60,000 nt of DNA from Takakia lepidozioides (taxonomy: Eukaryota; Streptophyta; Takakiopsida; Takakiales; Takakiaceae): positions 89,200,756-89,260,755 of the forward strand of contig CM060731.1 in the NCBI GenBank assembly GCA_030704615.1, read 5' to 3'. The notes under the pieces are model-generated. The model was given only the letters and a program-made list of their open reading frames with translations, had not been told where the DNA came from and did not search any database. Below are positions 44,387 through 55,200 of this stretch, piece after piece (positions within the stretch are counted from its first letter, which is position 1; every line of letters begins with the position of its first letter). The position numbers and the translations under genes were made by a program.

Positions 44387-44880
44387 ATGGAACCACATGG
44401 AGATTCTGAACTGGTTCAAGTACACTCCTGTGAGCCCGTGAAGAATCAATCTATTTCTGATGATTCCGAATTGTCAGAACTTACAGTTGACGTAGGTGTG
44501 TATTGTACATGTGCCAAAAATGAGGCCAATGCAGCCGACCCGGGTCAGAGGTGTCTAAAGTATCCTATTGGTGAGTATTTTGGGGATCCCGGGGTATACC
44601 CTGGCGATGAGGGTGTATACTTTGGGTATGCCGGAGTGTACTCTGGGGTTGAGGGAGTGTACTCTGGTGATACGGGAGTATACTCCGGGGATCCGTGTGT
44701 ATAATCTTGGGTATCTGACGTATACGCAGGGTACATAGCACATAAATCATTTTATTCCGCCGATACTTCAGCTACAGGATCTCCGGAAGACCCTCCAAAA
44801 TATTGTTCTAGAAAAGAACTTAAAGCTGCTGACCCGGGGGGAACGTCACAAAAATATCCTATTGGTGAATAATTGTCCTG
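44387..44880 (-). pseudogene. Heptad-repeat protein segment (strand not certain)
   Basis: A 21-bp tandem repeat (44585-44710) encodes 7-residue repeats on both strands. The minus strand reads SPEYTPVSPEYTPSTPEYTP, similar to the RNA polymerase II CTD heptad, and continues KYSPIGYFRHL. The plus strand reads GVYSGVEGVYSGDTGVYSGD. The block YSPIGYF...PGSAAL occurs twice (near 44565 and 44865) and again at 56.7 kb. On the minus strand the three copies contain fewer stops, and the neighbouring element genes are also on the minus strand, so minus is preferred. Changes between copies fall at positions silent on either strand, so this does not settle the question. No other domain is seen. Confidence 0.4.
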
Positions 44881-44947
44881 ACTACACCTCATCTACGGCC
44901 CCACGTTCATTGCGGCTACTTAATATCACCATGCCATAGATGGCGGC

Positions 44948-44984
44948 CGACGAAAGTGACGAAAGCCGGCGGCCACTTTCGTCG
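44948..44984. repeat. Perfect hairpin near the centre of the element
   Basis: CGACGAAAGTG (44948-44958) and CACTTTCGTCG (44974-44984) are perfectly complementary; a further CGACGAAAG-like half-copy lies in the loop. Confidence 0.75.
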
Positions 44985-45834
44985 CCGACTATTCGTTCTC
45001 TTGTATCATTAATTCAACATTGGATTTTCTGCTTCTCTGGTGCTTTGGATGTCAGATTCCAGATCTCAAATCAGTTAGTTATTCACATTGGACGCAATAA
45101 CTTAGGGACCCATTTATGTTCGGTGGATTTCAGACTCCTACTTGAATTTATGCTCTGGAGGACACATAATAGCCACTAGATTACACGAAAGAGCATGTCC
45201 AGGGCGACAATTTGTCGATCCATGACACTCCAAACGCACCTCTGTAATGTGAACACGTCGACCTCGTACTGTTTGACAATCCGTGTAAGAGCCTGCCCTG
45301 TGCACGCATGCCATTTTTTCCCTCTCAGTTGCTCTGGCTCGCTGATCTTCGGGACTGTCTGTTTTACGTTCATTCTTCCCTTTGTACTCCTGTCAATATT
45401 GAGAGCCTCTCCATTTCATCTGGGTTTCTCTTCTGTCTCTCTGCTCCTCTGTTCCCATCCACTGTCTGCAAAGATCTTACATACACACCCGACCATTTTA
45501 TGTACTTCGAATGATCACTTCGCACTACAGCTGTTTCGTTCATCCATGTTTCATTTATTCATCCATTTGCTTGCTTGTTATCCGAAAGTCGTCTACCATT
45601 ATTCATCCATCCTTCATTTCATCCATCAAAACCACGCCCGAACGCCCGTCGATGTGATTCTATTTCTGTTATGGAGTCATAGACAATGTTGTGCATTCGG
45701 GTCGTAGCTTTAGCAGATCCTTTAATTTTCTACAAATTTTTGTTTCGACCAATAGAGACCTACGTTCTACATTCTAGTAGACAATCCGAGAGTCCAAGTT
45801 CTATTTTCAATTTCAAAATCATTATAACCCTAAA

Positions 45835-45850
45835 CGCGGGCGATTGCGCG
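45835..45850. repeat. CGCG palindrome, copy 7 (degenerate)
   Basis: CGCGGGCGATTGCGCG followed by AGGTTCC. Confidence 0.75.
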
Positions 45851-45978
45851 AGGTTCCTTTTCATCTTCATCCTCAGTTTTTCTAAACAAACTTCAGTAAC
45901 TTATTGTTTCACTCTTTCTTAGTGTCCATCGATATAGTGCCGAATCATGAATCACCAGAATCTCTACTGTAGGATACA

Positions 45979-45992
45979 CGCGCGATCACGCG
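45979..45992. repeat. CGCG palindrome, copy 8
   Basis: CGCGCGATCACGCG followed by CGGTTCG, 57 nt before the probable acceptor CTCTTCAG|GG at 46049/46050. Confidence 0.85.
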
Positions 45993-46049
45993 CGGTTCGT
46001 GGAAATATCGTTGTTCCAAACTAGTCAACAAGTTTTCCTCACTCTTCAG

Positions 46050-49000
46050 GGCTCGAATTCTGTCGTCGCAACAGCAGAATGTCTCAACGTGATTGGTTGC
46101 GGAAGTTGCCATGGACGACAGCTAAACGGGTCCACAATATCTGTTGTTATAGTGTCTTGCGATCCGGCACATTCTTCTGTGTCGTTGCCATATCCGCAGA
46201 TGGATGCGGACTCTTTGGGAGAAGCAATCGGAACACCTGTCGTTTGGGATATGGTGCAAATTCAAAAAGATATTGGGATTGACACCAACACCAACAATGA
46301 GGTTCCTCGGTTCTCGGAGGTCGAATTGACATCTGCAGTTGATTACCATCCAAAATTCAATGAACAAATTGAATCTGACATGTCAAGGCCGTCTCCGAAT
46401 AACGATGTTGCTATGGGTAGAGACAGTTGGAGAAATAAATTGTGTATTCTCCTTGGAGATGAACAAAGTGCTTTGTACGAGGGCAGAATTCAAGCATGTC
46501 ATCCTGACGAGGTGATACTTTGTGAGAAAGTTGGAGAACATCACGTCGGGGTGCTCGTTACAAGGATTTTGAATGGCGGTTCAGCCAATCTCATGTGTCT
46601 CGTGAACTGACCATTGATGCAGGTTGATTGATAGTGGCAGGACATTGTCACATGAGCTTCATAGTTTCATCAATAGCCGGGAACAAACAGATATTGGTCA
46701 CAACGAGAAAGGTGTGAAAAAAGCAGCATACCGGCATTTCAACAGACCAAAAAAAAATCCGAAAAAAGACGATTCCAAAAAGATAAATATTCGCCTCTCT
46801 CTGCAGGCAGTTCGAGAAGTCAGCAGCAAACAATGTTGCAATTTACAGTGTTGCCAATATTTCGACTGGAGAAAAACACTCGCTATCCGGACCGCTTATT
46901 GGGGATCCTCTTACGACGAACGGAGAGAGCTCGGTTTTGATGTTCCCAAAAGACTTCATCGAATCGACGGGGTTTCGACAAAGGCCTACATAACCATTGA
47001 GGGCGTTGATGTGTGTGAGACAGCTTGGTGGACAACTCACGGAATCGATCGTTCAACCTACATGGAATACAAAAAACTAAGCAGAGAGGGTGTGGTTACA
47101 TTGTTGCACGGGAATTCCGGAGTGAAACGGTCCCATTCACAAACTCGTCAAGCTGAAGGAAACTTATGTCGATTAAAAACGGAAATTCCGATCTCATGCC
47201 TCATAAGACCCGCTGTATTGGAGACGGACGGAGAGATACTCTTCGAGTTCTGCCACCTGAACTAAACTGGAAAAAAATTCGTGAGGAGTGTAATGAGATC
47301 AGTTCTTCTTCTTTTTACCACTTTCCGAATTCTATACTTTTGGGACCTTCCCTGTTTTGCTTCCACGCAATGTATCAGACCTCTCACTATTAAAGCTCGG
47401 GTGATCGCGCGAGGTTCATTTCCCCTTGTCTATCTTGCAGGCGAATAAAATATGTGGGTTGAAGCCTATCTCCCAGGCAGCCGTTAGCAGAATCAGACAA
47501 CGGATTTTTCCCAATGTCGAGGTTAGAAAAAGCGGTAGCACGTTTGTCAAATGCACAGACTGTGAGATGCTCAAAGACCCGGTCAAACGTAGTGATGAGC
47601 AGGCCTTGCACAAGAAAGCACTTGAGAAGCACCTCAGGCTTCAGGAGTCTTGCAGGAAACTCTATCACAGCTGGAGGAATGAGTTAGCTATGATGCCGTC
47701 CGAGTTCCTCTGCATCATTCATGACAAGATGGATCATCGAAAAACAGCTATTCCAAGGTTGCAGAAGACGAACAAGATGGTCTCCGGCTTAGGTCAGCTT
47801 CTAATCTCGCTAACCGGCATGGTCACCCACGGCCGCGGGGACGGAGCCTACGGACAGTACTCTCTGGACTTCTGGCCGAGAGACCCGAACTTCATGATTG
47901 GCTCTCTAGCAAGATGCCTCCGCCAACTAGAGAAGCCATCTTGCCGCGAAAGTCGTAACATCTTTGACCACCCACCTCAGAATTCATTTTTTGAATTTCT
48001 CATGAAGGGGGAATCGAGGTGTCTCGACGTCCTGAAACCTTTCGGCGATAAGGAGAAAAAAAAAGGAAAAGTCCCACTTCCGCGAAGACTCTACCTGCAG
48101 TTGGACAACTACGTGAAGGAAAACAAAAACAGGTGGATGCTGGCTTTTCTGTCGCTCCTAACTGCGAGAGGAGTGTTTGAGGAGATTCAGATGGGATTTC
48201 TCATGGTTGGCCATACCCATGAGGACATCGACGGATTCTTCAGTTTTTTATCGAAGAAGCTGAAGCAAAAGAACACCTACGTTCTCTCCGATCTTATGAG
48301 GTTTTTTATGATCTCTCAAGATTTGCAATTTATTCCTCAAATCATTCAAGAGATGCCAGATTTCAAGGTGTATGTGGACGGTTGCATTCTCGATGGAAAA
48401 GAGGCTTTAATTGGGTAAACATAAATGCATGTATTTCGATTCTATGTAGATGAAGATGGTTGGCATGTCATGAAGTTTAAGAAGTTTGCTACTGATTCTG
48501 AGTGGCTCCCCAAAAGGGGTGCGGTGAAGATGTGGAAGTCGAATCCCGATGGATCTCCAAAGTTGCCTGTAGCAGTACAATCCAGGGCTGTAAAAAAAAC
48601 ATCAGTTTGGGGTGTGGGAGATGACTCATCCGATAAACAGTCTTTTATCAAAACTGGAATTAAAAAATACAGGGAGTTCTGGAAGAAGGGGATGTTGTTT
48701 GACGATCATTATCGTGACATCATGATACAGTATAATCAATACTGGGAAGCAATCCTTGCAGAACTTGATCTTCCCATTCCTGGAGAATCACGACATTCAA
48801 TCGCGCTTAAAGTGGGTTTTTGGCCCTCAACCAAGTGGGCTGTCAACCACCACAGAGCTGGAATCCATACACCTACAGAGGATGATCTGTCGGAAGAAGA
48901 TGAAGTCATGGAGCCGTATTGTGGCCCCCGGTGTGATAGACCGAAGCAGCCTCTAAATCCGTTCAAGGACATTGAAAACGGATTCTTCGTCTTGGTTCGA

Positions 49001-49372
49001 TCAGTAGATACTGTGACGTTTCCAGTTTGGATGGGGATGGCAATATCGGATGTGGTCCGCGACAGAGGATCCAAGAATTTTAAGAAGGTTCATGTCGAAT
49101 GGTGGAGACCCAAGAAAGGAGGTAGCACTTCTGATTTGGACAGGTACAGAGATTGTTGGTCCAAAGTTTGGGAGTTCAATCCAGATGATCCCCCTCAGTG
49201 GATTCACATTAACTCTGTCGTTTGGACAATGCCCGCCAGAAAAAACATGACACGTAATAGCTCTAAGAAAATTACCGCGGTGGAGGTGGAGAAAGCACGA
49301 GCAAATTTGGATGAGGCCAATCAACAATCAGACAATGTAGACAATGCAACCTCGGGCGGAGAACAAGGTTGA
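46050..49372 (+). pseudogene. DUF8039/DUF7869-type transposase gene
   Basis: The exon starting at 46050 reads SVVATAECLNVIGCGSCHGR ... LGEAIGTPVVWDMVQIQ and then LCILLGDEQSALYEGRIQAC, two repeats like plant DUF8039. The frame 46624-47265 has CCNLQCCQYFDW, KAYITIEGVDVCETAW, GIDRSTYMEYKKLSREGV and HGNSG, the N-terminal pattern of DUF7869 transposon proteins; a frameshift near 47170 continues as LMPHKTRCIGDGRRDTLRVL. After an intron, 47441-48418 has the core: FLCIIHDKMDHRKTAIPR, LYLQLDNYVKENKNRW and LMVGHTHEDIDGFFSFLSKK, an RNase H-like DDE-type arrangement. Two in-frame TAA codons (48416, 48422) precede 48425-49372, which completes the C-terminal region. One frameshift and two stops make the gene inactive. 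Confidence 0.7.
47398..47411. repeat. CGCG palindrome, copy 9 (intron)
   Basis: CGGGTGATCGCGCG followed by AGGTTCA, 30 nt before the acceptor TCTTGCAG at 47440. Confidence 0.85.
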
Positions 49373-50530
49373 CAAGGACATATTGTGGAGGTTCACTCCT
49401 CGGCATGTTTTCAAGAATAAAACTAATGTTTTACCTCCACTCTCCATTTGTTTCACTTCACGTGTTCAAATATTAATCTACCTTCTTTGCCAGCCACCAG
49501 CTTTTTTCCGGACCTCATCTCTGTAACGTTTCAGGAACCTCGAGTGATCATCCGGAGTTCCTAGTTTTCTTAATGTCGCTGCTTCTTTCTCTTTGTAGTT
49601 CCTCTCTCACATTACATCCATTTCTTTTGGTTCTCTGGTTCTCACCAAAGTGTCTTCTCCTCAACAGATTCGCCCATCTCCTTCATTCTTGGTCCACATG
49701 GTCATATTGTTGGGCTCAATATGATTGGTCTAAAAAATGTCCTGAGTATAAACCGCATGGCAATTTGTGAAAATTGTTGCTTCAATGGACAAGCTTTCTC
49801 GCGGTTTACTGCTTCTGAATCTTGTGAATCTTCTCCCATTACTCGTCAGTAGCTTTCTGTAAGTCTGGCTTCAAGTACAAAGTTACATTTCCTTTACTGC
49901 CTTTTCGGACTATCTTAAGATTCTTCTCAATTTTCTTCGTCATTAATCAGTCCTGAACCTCGCTTTGCCACCTGTTATTCCGTGTCATCTCAGGTCAATT
50001 TATCTTGGGTCTGTTTATCTTATTAGGACCTTCTAAAGACAATACTTCTGGGGCCTTCAGTCCTTACATTGTCCTCACCTTAAACCATATACCCTAAACC
50101 TAATTCGATGCGCATTCTTCAAGGGTTACAAGGTTGGGCATAATAGAATGGCCCTTGGGATATTTCATTTAAGTCTAATATCTTAGGTGACAAGTCACTT
50201 GTACACTTTCCCAGATTTCTGTCATTTTTTTACTCACATTCCATAATTGTTTGTCCATTTATAGTTCTCTAAACAACCCTAAGCCCTTAAACGTAACTCC
50301 ATTGTTTGATGCACATTCTTCATAGATTAGATACAATCTGTGGTTGGGAAATTTTATTCCCTAAACCCTAAATCATAGGTGACAAGTCATCTGTACCCTT
50401 CCCAATATTTTCTTTTCCATTAATACCGAGTACTATGGTTAGTACCCTCGCAAACCCTATACCCTAAAACCTAATTTCAATGTTTGATGCTTATTTATTT
50501 ATTACTTCCAATTTTGGGTACGGTCGAAGT
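49373..50530. repeat. Mostly unannotated; diverged tandem units with CCCTAAACC words
   Basis: From about 50085 to 50475, two to three units of about 190 bp share ACCCTAAACCTAAT-type starts, GATGCRCATTCTTCA, and TAGGTGACAAGTCA followed by TGTAC and TTCCCA. The rest (49373-50085) shows nothing recognisable. Confidence 0.5.
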
Positions 50531-50536
50531 GTGTCC

Positions 50537-51210
50537 CAATAGTACAGCTCGGCACAGTCACAGCCCAACACAGCTTGGCACAGCCCGTCACAACGTACGT
50601 AGGGAACGGTTATCATTGGCAGGGAACGACATCTGCAGATGGAACATGTTTACTTCTTAGGTGACAGTTAGCTAGTTAGGTAGTTAGAACAGCTTGCAGG
50701 TAGATTAAGGAGTGCAGCAACAGGGAGGGGATATACTTCACGGGGAGCACTTCTTGGTCATACATGAGAGGAGATCAGGCGGAGAGCAAGAACGGGAACA
50801 AGGATGGAGAGCACGGTGAAGGAGGAGAGATGATTAGTAGATGCTTGTTACATGCAAAACTGTAATGATACTGTAGAGCAGATTAGAGACACAATGGCTT
50901 CGGCCTGATACCTGATAAATCTGAATCTGATACTTATTTGATACAATCACACTGTGTAGAGAGACATGAGTGAAGCTGTGGAATGAATGGATAAGTGAAT
51001 GGAACCTGGTAGACACAGTATACACAGTAAGGTAATTTGCTAACATGAAGGCAAGGAGAAATACAAATAAGAAGCACAACCATGATTCACTAGCTGTAGG
51101 TCATGACTGATTGTTCTAAGCGGGCTGAGTGCTTAGAGATATCCAACTCTTCTATCTTGGAGTTTCCACCTCGGATAGCGAAGGGATGGGTGAGTAAAAG
51201 CCGCTCGACA
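50537..51210 (+). mobile_element. 5' LTR of the gypsy element, truncated at its start
   Basis: Reverse-complement match to the 3' LTR at 24846-25828 over its inner 670 bp, for example GTACGTAGGGAACGGTTATC, CATGACTGATTGTTCTAAGC and the end CCGCTCGACA. The first 300 bp or so of U3 are missing; the match begins near GCTCGGCACAGTCACAGCCC. Orientation is opposite to the 24.8-35.3 kb element. Confidence 0.85.
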
Positions 51211-51212
51211 TT

Positions 51213-51230
51213 TGGCGACCATACTGGGGA
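51213..51230 (+). other. Primer-binding site of the gypsy element
   Basis: TGGCGACCATACTGGGGA starts two bases after the LTR end; TGG at this point matches a tRNA 3' CCA end. It shows that this LTR is a 5' LTR. Confidence 0.8.
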
Positions 51231-52027
51231 ACTGGGTCAAGAACAACCAGATGTGACAGGCATCTGGTGGGATCATGGTGGTTGGAGAATTAAAGAATTT
51301 GATGTTAATCAAATTCCCTGTGGAACTGAGAAAGAAAGGTTGTCCAAGAAATTCTTTTAGAGATTCTTAGAATTGTCAGACGGTTGCAAAGAAAACATTC
51401 TTAAGAGAGTGCATGATGCAGATCCTGAGTGGGGTCTGGAGAAAGGAGTGATAAAGATTTATCAAGTGGCCTGTAGAGGGAGAGCAAGTTTGTTGCTAAC
51501 ACTGGTTTATGTGATAGCATTGCTATCCATTAAACGAGTGGAGTTTGAAGGCTGGGAGGAACGGAAAGTGAATGTTTACACTCATATGCATGAAGAGTTG
51601 GTACTGGTAAAGAATTGGATTCCTAAGGATATCCTGTGGATCAAACTGACACCAAGAACAGCTTTTCAGATGTGCTTGCCATATGATTATATGGTAACAG
51701 AGACTTCTAGTATAGCCAAGGGTGCATTGAAGCTTGAAAGAAACCCAGCATATACGATAGATACTACAGAAGAGAGTTTTGGTTATTGCCTCATTGAAGA
51801 TATGAAAGACATGGGACATGAGTAATGAAAGAGAAGCTAGACTTCACAGATATTCAGCAAAAAGAAAAAGTTATTTGAAAGCTAATTATCCATATCTCTG
51901 GGAGAGAGGAATAGACATAGGAGAATCGTCTGGACCTCTCACACCATTAAGATCGAAGAGTACATCACCCATACCGGAGGAACCAGAGTTGGATGCCACT
52001 CCTATTTCCCACATCATTTGCTCTTAG
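51231..52027 (+). pseudogene. Leader coding region of the gypsy element
   Basis: Frames 51103-51360 and 51373-51825 (in frame, separated by TAG) read EQPDVTGIWWDHGGWRIKEF, WGLEKGVIKIYQVACRGRAS and VLVKNWIPKDILWIKLTPRT. They are followed by 51818-52027, which reads LHRYSAKRKSYLKANYPYLW and PIPEEPELDATPISHI. The function is not recognised. The frame stops at 52027, where PPR sequence of the minus strand begins. It is the part expected upstream of gag, which is missing from the element at 24.8-35.3 kb. Confidence 0.65.
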
Positions 52028-52350
52028 GTTTCCAAAGCCTTAATCCCACACCCATGCTGCACATACCTTGCAATCATGACACTCCACAACACCACATCTC
52101 ATTTAGCCATGTTGTTGAACTCTCCCTTCGCATCAGGCTTGCTGCACCGACATTTGGCATACATGTCCACCAGGGCAGTGTTCAGAATGACAACTAGTAC
52201 AATTTCAGCTTTGATGATGGCAAATGGCCAAGAGTTATCCCAATATCCCGCTACCAATGAGTTCAATGCATATCCTTGTCACATTGGCAGTATCATGTCA
52301 AAGTCATTCCCAACTACATTCACTCAACAGCTAACTTGCAGAATTCAACA
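52028..52350 (-). pseudogene. PPR fragment
   Basis: The minus strand reads LNTALVDMYAKCRCSKPDA, then FNNMAK, a TGA, DVVLWSVMIARYVQHGCGIK and ALET, and stops in mid-repeat at 52028. The next expected residues (about nine, then KPDQVMFICVC) are found at 35308 on the other strand. Confidence 0.8.
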
Positions 52351-52449
52351 TGAAAATTGAGGGCCGATTCTGATAAGAGGGGAAAACAGGGTGAAATGTG
52401 TTGAAGAAGGTGCCTTCATTAGCAGTGCCTGATTTTATCAATTGTGTCG

Positions 52450-52930
52450 CTGCTGCTGCGGCTTCCAGTTGACCATCTATTCATGCAGGTTTCTTGTATC
52501 TATCCTTCCACAGGGAATCATAGGTAACGTGGAGCTTGAAATCCGGCCCTCTTGGATGAATCTGGACACACACTCTATCCCTGCTCCTTCAGCTCTCTAT
52601 GACACTGCAAAAAACAAACATACATCTTTGTCTTCCTGCTAGCAGCTGACAATGACAGCCTAGAATTGTTCTAGCAAACACCCCCAACCCTACTTATCAA
52701 CGAGCAACGAGCTAACTTACAACATTCAATATGCATCTCAGGGCCAAGTCTGGTGAGAGGGCAAAACAAGCTGAAATAGGTCGAAGAATAAGGTGCCCAG
52801 GTTTCTTGTAGCTCTGATCCACTGGGAATCATAGGTAATCTTGTGCTTGATATCCTGCCCTATTGGATGAATCTGGACCCATACTCTATCCTTGCTCCTT
52901 CAGCTATCCCAGCCTCTGCACACATCACGC
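52450..52930 (-). repeat. PPR-flank repeat, two tandem copies
   Basis: 52450-52615 and 52795-52930 share GGAATCATAGGTAA, TTGGATGAATCTGGAC and CCTGCTCCTTCAGCT or TTGCTCCTTCAGCT. Both are inverted relative to 36100-36240. Confidence 0.7.
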
Positions 52931-53013
52931 ATACATCCTCGCCTTGCTTCGAACGGCTGACATTGACGGCCTAGATTTGTTCTAGCAAACACCCCAACCC
53001 TACTCATAACACA

Positions 53014-53307
53014 CTAGTTCCTATGCTGTCTGCTTCTATCTGGATTGTAACAGGCATTCACCTTTTTTCCTCGATCGTCCCACCATTGACTGGGGTCGAA
53101 AAAATATTCCTTCCACAACTTCTCCTCATCCCTATATGTTCTTGGATACTTTCCTGTTGCCACATTGGCAGTCACATGCCAAAAAAATTTAGACCGCCAT
53201 AGATCAACCCAACAAGCTAACTTGTAGAATTCAACATGGAAATCAGGGTCGACTCTGATAAGAGGGCAAAACAGGCTGAAATGTGCTGAAGAATGAGCCG
53301 TTACCAC
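53014..53307 (-). pseudogene. PDF-motif fragment (organellar ssDNA-binding/PPR-associated)
   Basis: The frame reads DEEKLWKEYFFDPSQWWDDR then GKKVNACYNPD, matching LW..FF.DP.QWWDNR..K.N....PDF, the PDF motif of plant OSB proteins, also seen next to PPR tracts in seed-free plants. The PDFKHK core is damaged (NPDRSRQH). Only this motif is present, upstream of the PPR fragment on the same strand. Confidence 0.55.
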
Positions 53308-53644
53308 TTTGTCCTTGACCTCGTGTCATGGCAGCTAGCTTTTTTTTCAACCATGGAGGATTCAACCGACCAGCAACCCAACTCCTTTACTGAAACCAAG
53401 ACGATCAAACTTGCTTCCGACTTCAGTGAGAGAAAACAGGGGCAAACAAAGCAAAATTCACACATTTGCACAAGGCATACGCTCTTGCACACCCACTCCA
53501 TACGCAAGGCCATGTCCTCTCGCTTGGCTCATACGAGAGGCCTCGCATCATGCCGAGCTGGAAATGATTTCGCACATGACGTATTTCTTCATGCCCCGAT
53601 TCTAGGGTTTGAGTCCCTGTCTGCCCCCTATCCCACCAGCTCCG

Positions 53645-53790
53645 CTCGTCGTCTCTCATGATCAGACTCGACCCTAAAACAAAACAAACATAGCTCCGCC
53701 TTGTTCGACGTCTCTCATGATCAGACTCGACACTAAAAGAAAGCCGTCCTGATTGTCGTCTCTCACGATCAAACTTGACACAAAGAAAAC
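53645..53790 (+). repeat. Three-copy tandem repeat, 50-60 bp
   Basis: CGTCTCTCATGATCAGACTC occurs at 53649 and 53709 and, as CGTCTCTCACGATCAAACTT, at 53757; each is followed by GACNCTAAAA-like or GACACAAAGAAA sequence. Confidence 0.8.
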
Positions 53791-54214
53791 AAACAGATGG
53801 CAGGGGAGACAAAAAAAACGCTAAGTCCCCTCTACTCATGACTAGATGGATGAGAAGACATTACCTTTATCATGGTAATTCCACTGTGGAGCGATTGAGT
53901 TAAGAATCTAAGATCGTTATTTTTCAGATATGAGCCAGGCATGAGTCCAGGGAATTCTTAGGGAAACAGGGAACAGGGAACCAAGACAAGTTATTGAAAA
54001 TAGATTTTCCCTTGTATTTGTTTTTTTTTATAAAGGGTGTTATGTTTAAAGAGCTTGGTTGGTCATATCTTTGTCAAATGAGCTCCGTTTGACGCAGTTT
54101 TGGGGGGGATAGCTGCAGAAAGGGGAAATCTACTTACCTAGTTTTAATTTTAGTTGGTTTTAGTTTTTTGGACCTGACCAAAAATCTATAGAATTTTTCT
54201 AATGTAAATTAGAT

Positions 54215-54610
54215 CCTCGATAGATGGATGGATTTTGGGTTTTCCATCAATACATCCATCCATTCATTTGTTTTTCCATTTTTTGGCCATTTTAATTTCA
54301 TCCATTCATCCAAAATAAATCTTTAAATGAGTTTCACTGTCAGTTCATCCAATTGCTGTCAGCTCAGCGTTTGCATTATCATTCGTTCATACGTTCATCC
54401 AGTGCACAAAAGTTATGTTTGATACGTTCATCCAATAGTTGCCAGCAAGGCATTTGTGTATCATTCGTTGAGATAATACACACTAACCTTAACCAGCAGT
54501 GAAACAGTAGTTAAATATTTTTACTACTTATTATCCTCATACTTAACGCGACCTAACAACCCTAAATTCGAGCACATTCATCCTAATTCATCCTAATCAT
54601 TCATTCATTC
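54215..54610 (+). repeat. CATCCATTCATC-type simple repeat region
   Basis: Dispersed CATCCATCCATTCATT and GTTCATCCA words over 400 bp. The same word family is at 12805-12895, 16840-16870 and 45540-45625. Confidence 0.7.
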
Positions 54611-54639
54611 ACAGGGTGTGGCTTATTGCCCGCGAGCAA

Positions 54640-55200
54640 TGATATGTTGACACATCGTCATTTACAATCACATCCTGCATATGTTTCATCCATTTATGTT
54701 TGCATCGTCCACGTAAACACTCCTTGGGCAACCGGCAATCGCCACGTGCAGTTGTGAATACTGGCAGTCATACATTCTCATGCCCACGTCATCTTGTTGC
54801 AGTTTTGGCCATGACTCCTAGTCGTATCTACCATCTTCCCCTATCTGGTCAAACGTGTTTTGACCGTAGATCCTGACGTGGCGGAGGTACAAGGTGGCAT
54901 ATACGACTTCTGTTGGTCACAAATGACAACCAGGACTGCCCCCTTGCATTTTGTAGACATATATGCTACGACTGGGCAAATGTGGCAAACGTTAAAGCCG
55001 GAATCTGTTGTAGTGGAGAAAGTGTATGAGGGGGGTAGAGTTGGTGTTAGCATAGTGGGTACTAGTGGAGCTAGTTGCTTGTGTGTGTGGGGGGGAAGGT
55101 ATTGCCTGTGGGTTAGTGTGTGGGTTCGTCTGGGGGTCATGAAGGAGGTTTGTTGTACATGAGCTCTCATGATGGGGGTAAAAATTTAATATGGGTGTAT
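54640..55200 (+). mobile_element. Possible LINE 5' region
   Basis: GTTAAAGCCGGAATCTGTTGTAGTG at 54989-55013 parallels GTAAAAGTCGGAGTCTGTTGCAGTG at 36930-36954, just before the 2A-motif ORF, and both are preceded by repeated ACGACT and CACGTG words. No coding region follows here. Weak evidence. Confidence 0.3.

Larger units (their letters stand above)
45000..46049. other. Region upstream of the transposase gene
   Basis: Separates the minus-strand genes (38.8-44.9 kb) from the plus-strand transposase gene. It holds CATCCATC-type repeats (45540-45625) and two palindrome copies. A 170-codon plus-strand frame (45195-45707) is rich in C, F, H and L and looks non-coding. Confidence 0.4.

Noticed and set aside
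44387-44704. Plus-strand protein with GVYSGDx heptads
   Set aside because: Not excluded, but relatives at 44.85 and 56.7 kb have stops on this strand, and neighbouring element genes are on the minus strand.
45195-45707. 170-codon plus-strand open frame
   Set aside because: Composition (C, F, H, L-rich from CATCC/TTC repeats) and lack of any motif; it overlaps simple repeat.
50085-50475. Interstitial telomere (CCCTAAA) array
   Set aside because: CCCTAAAC words are single and spaced by about 190 bp within a longer repeat, not tandem heptamers.
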